Source: Daphnia carinata
Taxonomy: Eukaryota; Arthropoda; Branchiopoda; Diplostraca; Daphniidae
DNA: 64,000 nt
Reading direction: 5' to 3'
Assembly: GCF_022539665.2 (NCBI RefSeq)
Contig: NC_081336.1
Span: 10,578,778 to 10,642,777 of the forward strand
The notes beneath the pieces were generated by a model that worked only from the letters and a program-made list of their open reading frames with translations, ran no database searches and was not told the DNA's origin. The stretch's first letter is position 1. Every line of letters begins with the position of its first letter. The position numbers were made by a program, and so were the translations under genes. Positions 11,120-20,713 of the stretch are shown here, in pieces.

Positions 11120-11461
11120 TTATGGTGTCGTTGTTGCTGACGGAACGACATCCGGCGCTATCTGCTGCGTTTCATGATTATTACTGGAATCATCTTCGAC
11201 AATTGGTGTGAGATTGAGGTGATGGTCAATTCCCAGCCTCGTTGTTTCTAACTCCACGGTGTCCGACACCATGTTTTGAATTCCCACGGTTTCGGATTCC
11301 ATATTTTCCACATCCACGCTATCAGGATGTCCTTTTTCCGATTCCACATTTTCTACTTCACTTGTCTCTTGCTCCATTTGTTCCTCATTTTCCATTGTTT
11401 GGGTCGAGATCGATTTACGGAATCGATTCTCGAATGTTGAAGGCGACTCGATAGGGGGCAA
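11120..11461 (-). pseudogene. Element B pol C-terminal tail
   Basis: A 113-codon frame, overlapping the end of the integrase frame, encodes an acidic tail of imperfect repeats (VENVESE, VENMESE, IQNMVSD, about 9 residues each). Such low-complexity tails after the integrase GPY/F region are common in gypsy elements. It begins in a different frame from the upstream 12072-11353 segment, so a frame change lies near 11400-11460. Confidence 0.6.
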
Positions 11462-12452
11462 TGTTCATCTTTCCATAACGTTGTTTCATATAGGGGTTTT
11501 AAACGGTTAACGTGCGTACGTGTACAGATATATGAATTGTCGGCTATGTCGACGGTATTATTGGAATATACTTTCACTATTCTATAAGGGCCTTTATATT
11601 TGGAAGTAAATTTCCTACTATCGCCCTCTTTTACAACTCTAATATTTAATAAGACTCTATCTCCTACCAAATATTGTTTTACATTCGCCCTTTTATTATA
11701 TTGCTCCCTTTGACGTTTTCTGGCTGTTTCGCTCTCCTCACGGACGCGTTGGAAACTATAGCGCAAGCGTTCGGCTGAGTTACCTATGTAATCGGATGCG
11801 GATATAAATGTTTTTCGGGACGCGTCAAGAAATTCATTGAAGGGTAAATTAGGGTCTCTACCGTGTAATAAGTAATAAGGGGTGTCCAGTGTAGAAGAAT
11901 GGACAGAACTACCATAAGCAAATAAAACATCATCCAGCAAATCTTCCCAATTTGCATGCTCTCCGTCTTTCAATTCTTTCTTCAACATTGTTGTTAATGT
12001 TCTATTAAACCTCTCTGTTTCCCCGTTACTGGCTGGATTATTAGCGGTTGTTAGCCGTTGATGAATTTTCAATTTTTTACAAAAGTAACGAAATAATTTC
12101 GACGTGAAATTGGTTCCGCGATCTCAAAGAATAGCTTTAGGCATACCGTGTCTAACTATAATATAATTGTTTTGTATATACATCTGTTGTATACACGTCT
12201 GCTGTTGTCTGCGCAGTCTGATCCTTTTAAAGCAACAGCTTCCATCCATCGGCTAAAATAATCTTTGATAACTAAAATGTAACTGTTACCATTGGGCGAG
12301 ACTGGTGTGATAGGGCCTAGAAAATCCATGCCTATAACTTGAGAAGGGGCCTTTGCCATTTCATGAGGATGCAATAACGCTCTGTAATTTGACGAAGTGT
12401 TGGCAATGCATACCTCACTAGCCTGACAGTATTCTTTGATGTCTTTTCGCAT
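11353..12452 (-). pseudogene. Element B integrase, broken
   Basis: Pieces at 12452-12156 and 12072-11353 in different frames. The first holds the second half of the HHCC zinc finger (CQASEVC) and the first catalytic Asp region (GMDFLGPI). The second holds the catalytic Glu region (NGETERFNRTL), then a GPY/F-like stretch (YKGPYRIVKV) and HVNRLKP at the C terminus. Between them the second catalytic Asp region (DRGTNF) follows an in-frame TGA near 12124. Retroviral-type integrases insert the element DNA by DDE chemistry; this copy cannot be translated whole. Confidence 0.85.
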
Positions 12453-13306
12453 GGTAGGCCAATAATAATGATTCTTTACTTTTAGATTTGGTTTTGTAAA
12501 AGGCTAAATGACCACTCAACGGTGCATCATGTAGTTCTTTGAGCACTAGATGGCGTAGTGATGCAGGCAAGACCAACTGATGGTTAGTTACGTTTCTTTT
12601 GCTATCGGAAGATGGCAGCACGTGCCGGTAAAGCGTACCGTCAATAACTTCAAAATAATCAATTTCTTTTACCCAATCTGGCTTAGATTGGAGAAAAACT
12701 TCTTCAAGTTCACTGTTATCTAGATAATTTCGAATGGCTATGCAAAGGTCGTCTTCTAATTGTTTTTCACAAATTAACTTAATATTACGTTCGGTTTGGA
12801 TACTAGCTATTTTTAAGCGTGACAAGCAATCTGCGTTTTGGTGAATACGTCCCGGTCTGTACTTTAATTTATAATTTGTTGCGGCCAACAGTAGCCCATC
12901 TTCCTAATCTCCCATTGTTATCTTTCTGATTTTTAAGCCATTGAAGTGGACGATGATCACTAATGATCTCAAAAGGTTGGTCTAAAAGGTAATGTCGAAA
13001 ATGCTTAATCGCATCGATAACCGCAAGTGCCTCTTTTTCAGTCGTACTGTATTTAGCTTCTGCCTTCGTTAGCTGTCTACTGGAATACGCGATTGGGTGC
13101 TCGAGACCATTTTGAATTTGAGACAGTACCGCTCCAATGCCATAATCGCATGCATCGGTGAAAAGGAAAAATTTCTCGTTGAAATTGGGGTAAGCAAGCA
13201 CTGGTGGAGTCACTAGAGATGTACGCAAGGTTTTGAAAGCACTATTTTCTTCGTTTCCCCAATTAAAAGGTTTCCTGATAAGATCTTTATGGGTTAATCT
13301 AGTCAA
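12418..13306 (-). pseudogene. Element B RNase H and integrase zinc-finger start
   Basis: 13306-12869 encodes the RNase H domain (FTDACDYGIGAVLSQ, TTEKEALAVI, SDHRPLQWL). A frame change near 12880 leads into 12888-12418, which continues with YRPGRIHQNADCLSR and the first half of the integrase zinc finger (LHDAPLSGHLAFYKT). Another frame change near 12470 precedes the integrase core. Motif order and spacing are those of Ty3/gypsy pol. Confidence 0.85.
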
Positions 13307-13321
13307 TGGTTTAGCGATTGA

Positions 13322-14930
13322 TTAAAAATTTTGAATAAATCTTCTGTAATACCCAGCTAGACCCAGAAATGATCTGACTTCATCTACTGAAGCGGGCGTT
13401 TTATAATTAATTATCTTCTCAATTTTACTCGGATCAGGCTTAATACCATCAGTCGAGATCACATGGCCTAAATAATTAACTGAACTTTTAATGAACTGGC
13501 ATTTTTTAAGTTTTAATTTTAAATTTGCATTTTTCAATAACTCAAAGATTTCGCGAATATCCTTCAAGTGATCGTCAAAAGTGTCCGAAAAGATGATTAC
13601 GTCATCCAAGTAAACTAACGCCTTACTTCCCAAAACGTCTTTCAGTACATAATTCATTAGTCTTTGAAATGTCGCAGATGCATTGCATAATCCAAATGCC
13701 ATACGTTTAAATTCGTAAAGGTAATTTTCTACTACAAATGCTGTTTTTTCAATAGCTGGCTTATCAACTTGAATTTGCCAATAGCCTGAAGCTAAATCAA
13801 CAGTGGTGAAAAATTTCTTCCCATACAATTTTTCCAATGTTTCATCTATCCTCGGCATAGGGAATGAATCCTTTTTCGTAATACTATTTAATTTCCTATA
13901 GTCAACGCAAAATCTTACTTCTCCACCCTTCTTTTCCACTAAAACCACAGGTGAAGCCCATGGCGAATGTGAATATTGGATCACATTAGCATTCAACATT
14001 TCCTGTACTTTATCTTCCAATATTTTTCTTTGATTATTTGTAACTCGATAAGGGCGTTGTCGAATAGGGCCTCTTCCTTGTGTATCAATTGTATGTTTAA
14101 TGAGATTAGTGTTCCCTAATTCTGAATCTTTTGCTGCGAACAAGTCGTGAATGTCATTTAATAGTTTAGAGAGCGGAGCTTGAAATTCAGCGTAGACCTC
14201 TGAAATTAAAACGGGCTCACTTGTAATAGTAGGCTTTTCCTCTAATTTACTTAAAACTATTTTCCCAATTACGTTATGAATAATCTCGATTACGCCTAAT
14301 GTAGTGTTCCTAGGAAGTATGACTTGATTTAACGCATGATTCTCGACCATAATTTGATATTTCCCATCTTTAGCTACGTTTCCAATGAATTCCTCAATAA
14401 AAATACCGTTCGACAAATCCTCTGCTGGGGTAAACATAAATGTGGTATTAGGGGGGACATACGGAAATGAACCTTTCATTTGCGTTGCAATTACTAGCGA
14501 AGTCTGACGAAATAACGTCGTCTTTTTGACCGTCGTAACTGCCATGTCTGGTACCCTAGAGATGGCTGATTCCTGCTCATCCCTTGCTAAATAAATGCTC
14601 CTGGCTTCTCCATCAAGCCGAAAACCGTGCTTCTGGATTGCATCCCATCCAAGGATATAGTCTTCAGAAACACCATTTGTAATAATAAACTCTTGTCGTA
14701 AAACTGACTCTCCGTATCGTACGGGCAATGTAACTCTTCCCAGCGTTTGTAACTTTTTCTCCCCTACATCATACAATCGAAATCAAGCTGACTGCAGATC
14801 GCCTGACCTCTCGGGGGTAATTTCTGAAATACTCTCTCGTGAATTATACTTTTAGACGCCCCTGTAACAAATAATGCTTGTAGCGGTATCTGAAAAATTT
14901 TTAATGGAATTCTAGGGCTCTATTCATTTA
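13322..14930 (-). pseudogene. Element B protease and reverse transcriptase
   Basis: The protease region (about 14930-14600) has LFVTGASKSI where retropepsins have the catalytic D-[ST]-G: the Asp codon is GTT (Val) at 14868-14866. A frame change near 14776 separates the active-site part from the flap part, which contains ILGWDAIQKHGF. The RT (about 14080-13330) is complete in motifs: RFCVDYRKLN, DLASGYWQI, FGLCNASATFQ, the catalytic YLDD, and FLGLAGYYRRFI near the end. A TAA at about 13322 ends the frame just after RFIQNF, where related polyproteins continue into the RNase H linker. The RT motifs are intact, but protease and continuity are lost. Confidence 0.9.
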
Positions 14931-15009
14931 TTATAGTTGTTAATTTTGCGACTTGTCGGGATTTTAACTGAGGCCCCCCTATCAACTGACCCGAAGTTAC
15001 AGTTCATAT

Positions 15010-15435
15010 CTATTGGTTTCCCTGACGCTGAGAGGGACCTGGAATATTCGGCCTATCGGAGCTCCTGAACTTAGGACAGTTATTCGATTTGTGTCCGATT
15101 TCACGACAAGAATAACAAATTGGAGGCTGTGCTTGTTCTAAATTATGCCGTTGGAATTTACGGCATTCCGATTGTGTATGCCCACGAAAACCGCAGAAAT
15201 TGCAAGTTATTCCATTTTGAGTAGGCCGATTTCTCGAATCATTAAAAGTTCTCGAAAACGAGGACGAGGACTGTGTAGGTCTATTAGAGAATCCCGCTTT
15301 TTGGTAAGAATTGGTGTTATTATTGGGTCGATGAGGAGGAGGTCTCCAATTTCTGTCTTGATTGCCGTTATTGGTTTGGAACGAAACTTGTTTCTTATAA
15401 GGGTTGCCTGTTGGAGAAGAAGAATAATCTTTCAT
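15010..15435 (-). pseudogene. Element B nucleocapsid (two CCHC knuckles)
   Basis: A 141-codon frame with an Asn/Pro/Arg-rich linker and two zinc knuckles, CNFCGFRGHTQSEC and CYSCREIGHKSNNC, both with the C-x2-C-x4-H-x4-C spacing of retroviral nucleocapsids. It binds RNA and packages the genome by family. It lies in the same frame as the capsid ORF upstream, but two stops (about 15523 and 15475) lie between, with coding-like sequence in an alternative frame there, so compensating indels are likely. Confidence 0.85.
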
Positions 15436-15522
15436 GTCCCTTTGGAGCTGTTTGACCGCTTGCGTGACTCCTGAAGAACATCCCTAATGTCTTTCCTGTA
15501 TTCTTTCGGGCTCTCCGCATTT

Positions 15523-16560
15523 TTATTCCCTTGCCCTAATATTAGCAACGACATTATTGACTACTTCCTTCTGGTCGATTAACATTTGCTTGAGCTCCGT
15601 CAAATCTGAATGTTTCGTGTCACACGATCCATCGATTGCCCTAACAAACTCATGTTTTTCCCGATCTGTCTCTAAAGCTTCCAAACGAACGGCATAAATA
15701 CGCGTTGATGCTACAAGCTCGGTAAAGTCGCGAAATTCTTTATAACGTACTTTGGCCTGTAATTTGGAATCCAACCCCTCGATAAATTTTTGCATAAGGA
15801 TTAACGTGAACGATTTCTCTGCATAACCTGCTGGATACGCCTTCTTAAAAATCTCGTGCAAGCGGTGCGCATAGTCGACAATTTCTTCGCCTGGTTTGCG
15901 TTTAGCCTTATTGAATTTTTTTATATAGACATCGACGTTTTCATCCCCATGAAAGTGATCAAGTAGCGCCTCTTTAATAGACGCATAATCATGCGGATGG
16001 TGCCTGATAATGTTTTGAAGTACTGAAAAAGCCTTATCTGTTATTTTAGCTCGTAGCATCTGAATAATCTTTTCTTCTGACCGTGCTGTCCCATCAACTA
16101 TGCTTTCAAAAGATTCTAGCCAAGAGTCAAAGCGAGAAATTGGACTTCCGGAAAAGGAAGGAAGCAATTGTAGGCGCGAAAAAGTGTGTTGGTTTGTCTG
16201 AAAATCATTTATGTCGTTGACTGTGGCAGCCCGTGAAGGAGAACAAGATTTGGCCATGTCGGGATCAAATATGGGAGGATTTAACGTCTTTCGGCGTGGA
16301 TTCGGAGGGTGTCCTGAAATGCTGTTCGTAATTGCCTCAGTTGCACTATCAGATCTTCCTGCCGGCTGGATAGCTGGGCTTGAGGAGGGTGTTGAGTGCG
16401 TGCTGTGTGAGTGCCTTATCCTCGGAATGCGTTCCGACAACGGCGATTCCTGCGGACTCGGCGTGGTTTGCTGTTCTTCCTGGGTCCTCGGAATGTATGA
16501 CAGCAACTGTCTCAATTCGTTGGTAGCCGGGATTAGTGTTTCCCTGATTTCCTTCGTCAT
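15523..16560 (-). CDS. Element B gag capsid region
   Basis: A 345-codon frame. Residues 1-110 are Ser/Pro-rich; about 125-330 form a retrotransposon gag (capsid) domain with LPSFSGSPISRFDSWLESFE, LRAKITDKAFSVL, YASIKEALLDHF and FIEGLDSKLQAKV, typical of Ty3/gypsy Gag. The frame upstream (17286-16576) is in phase but separated by a TAA at 16578-16576, so the natural N terminus may be further upstream. It ends with a stop at about 15523 before the nucleocapsid. The frame is open, but its context shows decay. Confidence 0.75.
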   Translation of the reverse strand: MTKEIRETLIPATNELRQLLSYIPRTQEEQQTTPSPQESPLSERIPRIRHSHSTHSTPSSSPAIQPAGRSDSATEAITNSISGHPPNPRRKTLNPPIFDPDMAKSCSPSRAATVNDINDFQTNQHTFSRLQLLPSFSGSPISRFDSWLESFESIVDGTARSEEKIIQMLRAKITDKAFSVLQNIIRHHPHDYASIKEALLDHFHGDENVDVYIKKFNKAKRKPGEEIVDYAHRLHEIFKKAYPAGYAEKSFTLILMQKFIEGLDSKLQAKVRYKEFRDFTELVASTRIYAVRLEALETDREKHEFVRAIDGSCDTKHSDLTELKQMLIDQKEVVNNVVANIRARE

Positions 16561-17122
16561 TCGCTGCTCGTCCGGTTACACCGATATCCTGAAGTTGTTG
16601 AATTTGGTCTGAAGCGATGTCAGGTCCGACAATAATCCCTCCAAACTGCTTATAGACTGAACTTTTTCTAGGTAAAGGACCAGGTGGAGAATGTCCTTGA
16701 GGAACTTCAGCTGGTACTCCCGCAGGGTGTCCTTTAGGTAGGTTGAGAACTGCGATATCTCGATTGCTAAGAGGCAATATGTACTGTCCTCGAGGTTGTT
16801 GAGCAAGCCTTCTCTGGGTGCAAAGTTGAACAAGTTTTTGTCCTTCGCTCGAGTGAATGTCAGCAACTCGACGATGTTGTAAGTGTGTCCTAGTAGGTAT
16901 ATCGTAGACTCCCTCGCATAGGTTGTGAAGATTGCTGTCAGCGTGGCCACTTGGTGCTCCGCCACCTGTGCCGTTGTCCTGGTTTGTCCAATTGCTATCG
17001 TTTCCAGAATTGCTCCCAAGGCTTTCAGGAGTGTCTTCGGGTTTTTCCAATCCGTTGTCACGTTGGCTTGGTATTGGTAACGCAGCCGGATTTTTTGCAT
17101 CAACGATCGTAGTTGTCCCCAA
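16349..17122 (-). CDS. Element B leader ORF in alternative frame
   Basis: A 257-codon open frame, Gly/Asn/Pro/Asp-rich at its start (SNSGNDSNWTNQDNGTGGG) and Pro-rich later (KGHPAGVPAEVPQGHSPPG). It overlaps the in-phase gag-leader frame (17286-16576) for 547 bp and the gag ORF start by 212 bp. Two long open frames on the same strand are unusual in an otherwise decayed element. One may be the true Gag leader or the pair may be a genuine overlap; composition alone does not decide. No family recognised. Confidence 0.35.
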   Translation of the reverse strand: MGTTTIVDAKNPAALPIPSQRDNGLEKPEDTPESLGSNSGNDSNWTNQDNGTGGGAPSGHADSNLHNLCEGVYDIPTRTHLQHRRVADIHSSEGQKLVQLCTQRRLAQQPRGQYILPLSNRDIAVLNLPKGHPAGVPAEVPQGHSPPGPLPRKSSVYKQFGGIIVGPDIASDQIQQLQDIGVTGRAANDEGNQGNTNPGYQRIETVAVIHSEDPGRTANHAESAGIAVVGTHSEDKALTQHALNTLLKPSYPAGRKI

Positions 17123-17286
17123 ATTAATGGATTGGTTGACTGGAAATCCAATTCCCTCTCCTTGAGATACTTGAGCGTGAGTAGCAGGGACGGTAACTGA
17201 CTCGTTGGTGCCGGGAATATTCTCGATTGGTTGGTCGTGATCTCGTGGTATAGGTGATGGAGACTCACTTTGGGTTGACCGTCCAT
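16576..17286 (-). CDS. Element B gag-leader ORF, in phase with gag
   Basis: A 236-codon frame rich in Leu, Thr and charged residues (LLKALGAILETIAIG, EYQLKFLKDILHLVLYLEK), predicted mostly helical. It stops with TAA at 16578-16576, only 16 bases before the first ATG of the gag ORF in the same frame, so it could be the N-terminal part of Gag interrupted by one stop. It overlaps the alternative-frame ORF 17122-16349 almost entirely. No domain recognised. Confidence 0.4.
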   Translation of the reverse strand: MDGQPKVSLHHLYHEITTNQSRIFPAPTSQLPSLLLTLKYLKERELDFQSTNPLIWGQLRSLMQKIRLRYQYQANVTTDWKNPKTLLKALGAILETIAIGQTRTTAQVAEHQVATLTAIFTTYARESTIYLLGHTYNIVELLTFTRAKDKNLFNFAPREGLLNNLEDSTYCLLAIEISQFSTYLKDTLREYQLKFLKDILHLVLYLEKVQSISSLEGLLSDLTSLQTKFNNFRISV

Positions 17287-17783
17287 TGACTGGGCTTTTC
17301 TTTTTGGAAAAAGCTTAAAAGAGTGGTCGAGAGAAAACTAGTCTTTGATGTGTTTCCCACGAGTGATTTTATGGGAGAAAAACGAGAAGCTAACCTTGCA
17401 TAAACAGACGGTGCGGGCTGAGTAGGTGTAACGGAAGTTTTGCTACGGCCCCAAATTTTCCTAGTGGGAGTTTTAACTAATGGGGCCACGGCCTTATACA
17501 CGGTGTTAGACCTCAATTTTTTCATCTGGGTGTTATCTGTCTGTACTTTAGGAATTAAAACGGGAGAGGTAGATGGTTTAATGGCTTCTGTTTCTTTATC
17601 TGAAGTCTGACTGCCTTGAGATGAATGCGGAACGGTCGCGGTAGAAGCTGACAATTTTTCAAAACTAATCAACTTAGCAATCGTTTCGTCATTGATTTGC
17701 ACTACGGGTGTTACAGGAATAAGCGGAGTGTTCAAAGGTGTACGAGAAACTTTATGCCCACCTGACATAACATCGTCCATCAT
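17265..17783 (-). CDS. Element B first leader ORF
   Basis: A 172-codon frame with two ATGs at its start (MMDDVMSGGHK). It is Ser/Thr/Pro/Lys-rich with no domain and looks disordered (TLLSFFQKEKPSQWTV at the end). It overlaps the next frame by about 20 bp and starts about 450 bp inside the 5' LTR, the usual place for a Gag leader. No function assigned. Confidence 0.4.
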   Translation of the reverse strand: MMDDVMSGGHKVSRTPLNTPLIPVTPVVQINDETIAKLISFEKLSASTATVPHSSQGSQTSDKETEAIKPSTSPVLIPKVQTDNTQMKKLRSNTVYKAVAPLVKTPTRKIWGRSKTSVTPTQPAPSVYARLASRFSPIKSLVGNTSKTSFLSTTLLSFFQKEKPSQWTVNPK

Positions 17784-18231
17784 TGTGGTAGAGCTCTGAA
17801 AAACGCTGCCACCATTATGTAAAGCATCTTCCCGTGTGGCAAGACTGACTTTACTATATTAAGACAAAATGAAATAATAAATAACGAGCTCGGCAGCGTA
17901 TTTCCCACAATGATGGATTTATTATCCTAGATTAAGCATACTACAAGAAGCAAGACATAAGAGAAATAAAGATACAGTAGGGAAACTAAAGAGAGAGAAG
18001 AGAGAGACAATTATAACCAAGTCTTACCGTGATAACACGAGTAGGTAGCGGAAAGAAATCGACACGGAAGCGAACGAGATAAACCTCACGCTCACGGAGT
18101 CAATTCACAATCAAATAGATTGAACAAGTGTTTAAGAAAAGGACAAATGCACTGTCCAAGACTAACTAAGTTTTCACAGGTGCAAATTAAGGCAAATTAA
18201 GTTAAGCAATTAAGGTTCACAGTAAAGGTAC
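17784..18231 (-). other. Element B 5' leader
   Basis: About 450 bp between the 5' LTR remnant and the first leader ORF. No convincing tRNA primer-binding site beginning TGG was found directly after the LTR, where the minus strand reads GTACCTTTACTGTGAACC. Confidence 0.4.
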
Positions 18232-18525
18232 AGTTTACTGCGCAATACTACTAACCAAAGGATAAGAGCAGCAAGAATAAACTCAGGCGACTACCTTACT
18301 CAGATGCAAGTTCTTGTCTGATCTTTCCCATATTTTGGGTTCACGGTTACTCTTCACATATTGGCAAATTGGTGAGTTGCTGTGCGAGTATTTGCCACCA
18401 ATCAAAGATGTTTAAAATGGCGTGATAATGGTGCGATGATGGGTGTCGCCCGTGCTGCCAATCAAAGATGTTTTATAAGTAGCGTGATGCTGATGACACA
18501 TGGATGCGTCAGTTAGCTAGCAGGT
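18232..18525 (-). repeat. Element B 5' LTR, U3 end missing
   Basis: Matches 5498-5789 with few differences, but at GCAGGT (18525) it passes directly into 70-bp satellite sequence. About 130 bp at the outer end, including the TATA-like box of the other copy, are absent. The promoter of this element is therefore gone. Confidence 0.75.
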
Positions 18526-19191
18526 TCACATCAAATATACGTATATTCAATGTGAATATACTGTGATACTGTGAGTTTCAATATATACATTCAAACAGCA
18601 TCAAATATACGTGTATTCAATGTGAATATAGTGTTATAGAATCAGTTTCATGATCTACATTCAAACAGTATCAAATATACGTGCATTCAATGTGAATATA
18701 GTGTGATACAGTGAGTTTCAATATCTACATTCAAACAGCATCAAATATACGTATATTCAATGTGAATATAGTGTTATAGAATCAGTTTCATGATCTACAT
18801 TCACACAGTATCAAATATACGGGTATTCAATGTGAATATAGTGTGATACAGTAAGTTTCAATATCTATATTCAAACAGCATTAAATATACGTGTATTTAA
18901 TGTGAATATAGTGTGATACAGTCAGTTTCAATATCTACATTCAAACAGCATCAAATATACGTGTATTTAATGTGAATATAGTGTGATACAGTGAGTTTCA
19001 ATATCTACATTCAAACAGCATCATATATAGGTGTATTCAATGTGAATACAGTGTGATACAGTGATTTTCAATATCTACATTCAAACAGCATCAAATATAC
19101 GTGTATTCAATGTGAATATAGTGTTATAGAATCAGTTTCATGATCTACATTCAAACAGCATCAAATATACGTGTATTCAATGTGAATATAG
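18526..19191. repeat. 70-bp satellite, block 2
   Basis: About nine and a half further units of the 70-bp family seen at 1110-2826, with both subtypes. It is bordered on the left by the truncated LTR of element B and on the right by the LTR of element C (TGTAAGGAACG). Confidence 0.9.
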
Positions 19192-19500
19192 TGTAAGGAA
19201 CGACCCGCCGGCACCGTTTCCCCACACCGACCTTTGTTCCCACGTAGGACTTTATCCTCCGAGAACCGGCCACGTCCCATTTAGCACCTCTGTGTTAAAT
19301 TTACACGGCAAAATTCCCCACCCGTCCCGAAGTGCTAACCAAGTCGACCTTCTACTTATCTATAAAATGTTCCCCCTGAAAATCTGTAAAGCAGTCAGTT
19401 TTTGAAGTCGGAGCGAAACAGTGCTCTGCGTGTTAAATAAAAACTTTGTTTCCCTTACCAAATTGTGTTGTGTTACTTCGCCGCTAGTCGCCGCCTTCCA
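19192..19500 (+). repeat. Element C 5' LTR
   Basis: Begins TGTAAGGAACGACCC at the satellite edge. It has TATAAAATG at 19361-19369, an AATAAA signal near 19434, and a possible CA end at 19500. Without the partner LTR the 3' limit is a guess. Confidence 0.55.
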
Positions 19501-19784
19501 CTATGACCCCACCGTAAGTCCAAATACTATTGCCTATCTTTATTTTGTTTAGCTTGTTCACGACCATCTGTGGCCAAGCTTCACATTGGTAACAGTGAAC
19601 TACGAATACCAAGCCTCCGCAGGACACATTTTGTTATTTTCCTCCACTTTGATTGATATTTCGGCACCATCTATCGATTTTTTTTGGGAATCATTTTTTT
19701 TTCTCGAACAAACGCCGCCAAAATAGCCCAAGTTAAGAGTAGATGGATAATTTAACTAAAGCATTTTGAAGCGCCGGTAAAATA

Positions 19785-20650
19785 GTGACTGGACTAGCAT
19801 CCAAAAGAAATCTGAAAGCCCAAGGGCACAAAAGTGAAATCATTTATTCCCCAATCCAAGCACAAAAAACTCCAGAAACCGACTCACCCAACACCAATCT
19901 TCTAACTGACGACGAAATAGAAGAACACAACCTCGCAAGCCAGTGGAACAACATTAGGGAGAAAGAAACCACTTACCTAGAGGTCGACGAACTGAAACAC
20001 CCCCTTTGGAAGTCCTAAGAAAAGCCCAATCAATAGTAGTAAACGATCGCAAACAGCAAGAAACAAAAAACGACGTCACAGAATTATTTTTATTTTAGAA
20101 GCCTTCTCAGTAACGAAATTGGACCTAACCGGAACGCCAAGTTTCAATAACCAATACGCCGATCTGCGGCTTGAAGACGTCCCAGAAGAAGAAATTTTGC
20201 TAGAACTACAATTCCTTAGAAGATAGCCAACCTGAACTTCCGTACGAAAAGACCCAACAGTTATATCGAGCGCTCATAAAGTCACACGGAGAAAAATTTT
20301 ACACGCCAAGGGAACTCTTTATTTTTTTGGATCTGCGAACACTTCTCACTCCTCTACCGGAAAGCATCTACCCAAGGATTTCACCGACCAACGCAACAAC
20401 CCAACCAGCACAAATCGAGCCCACCCCTCGACCAAACCCAGAGTTAAACAACTTTAGATCGGACAGACCATCCTCAGCCTTCGCGCCACATCCTATGAGA
20501 GTATCAAGAATCCGTTCGTAACAAACCAAGAACGAAACACAGGAGCCATTAACAAACCTTGCAAGGAAATAACGGAGGAAGAAAACTCAAATACGGGAGC
20601 TGTGAATAAAAGAAACGCCAAGATCGAACGCCGAGTACCCTCAACCACAG
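19785..20650 (+). pseudogene. Element C gag leader remnants
   Basis: Short open stretches in changing frames. 19785-20018 is an acidic peptide (NLLTDDEIEEHNLASQW); 20080-20330 holds coding-like sequence in other frames; 20327-20521 is a Pro-rich peptide. They sit between the LTR and the clear gag domain and are probably its degraded N-terminal region. No specific function can be assigned. Confidence 0.35.
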
Positions 20651-20713
20651 ATCTCAAAGAGAGTATCCTTCACCCCTCAACTTATAACTACACGACACGA
20701 CGCTACAAGCACG

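Larger units (their letters stand above)
5498..18525 (-). mobile_element. Element B: decayed Ty3/gypsy env-bearing retroelement
   Basis: A minus-strand LTR retroelement of about 13 kb in the order LTR (18525-18232), leader ORFs, gag, nucleocapsid, protease, RT, RNase H, integrase, two accessory ORFs, env, LTR (5921-5498). The two LTR copies share 5498-5789 and 18232-18525 almost base for base. Many stops and frameshifts interrupt gag, pol and env, so it cannot be active. The LTR termini on the element strand are AGTGATG...AAACT, an AGT...ACT pattern known from insect errantiviruses. The 3' LTR sits in the FLYWCH gene while the 5' LTR runs into satellite DNA, so the flanks no longer match. Confidence 0.85.
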
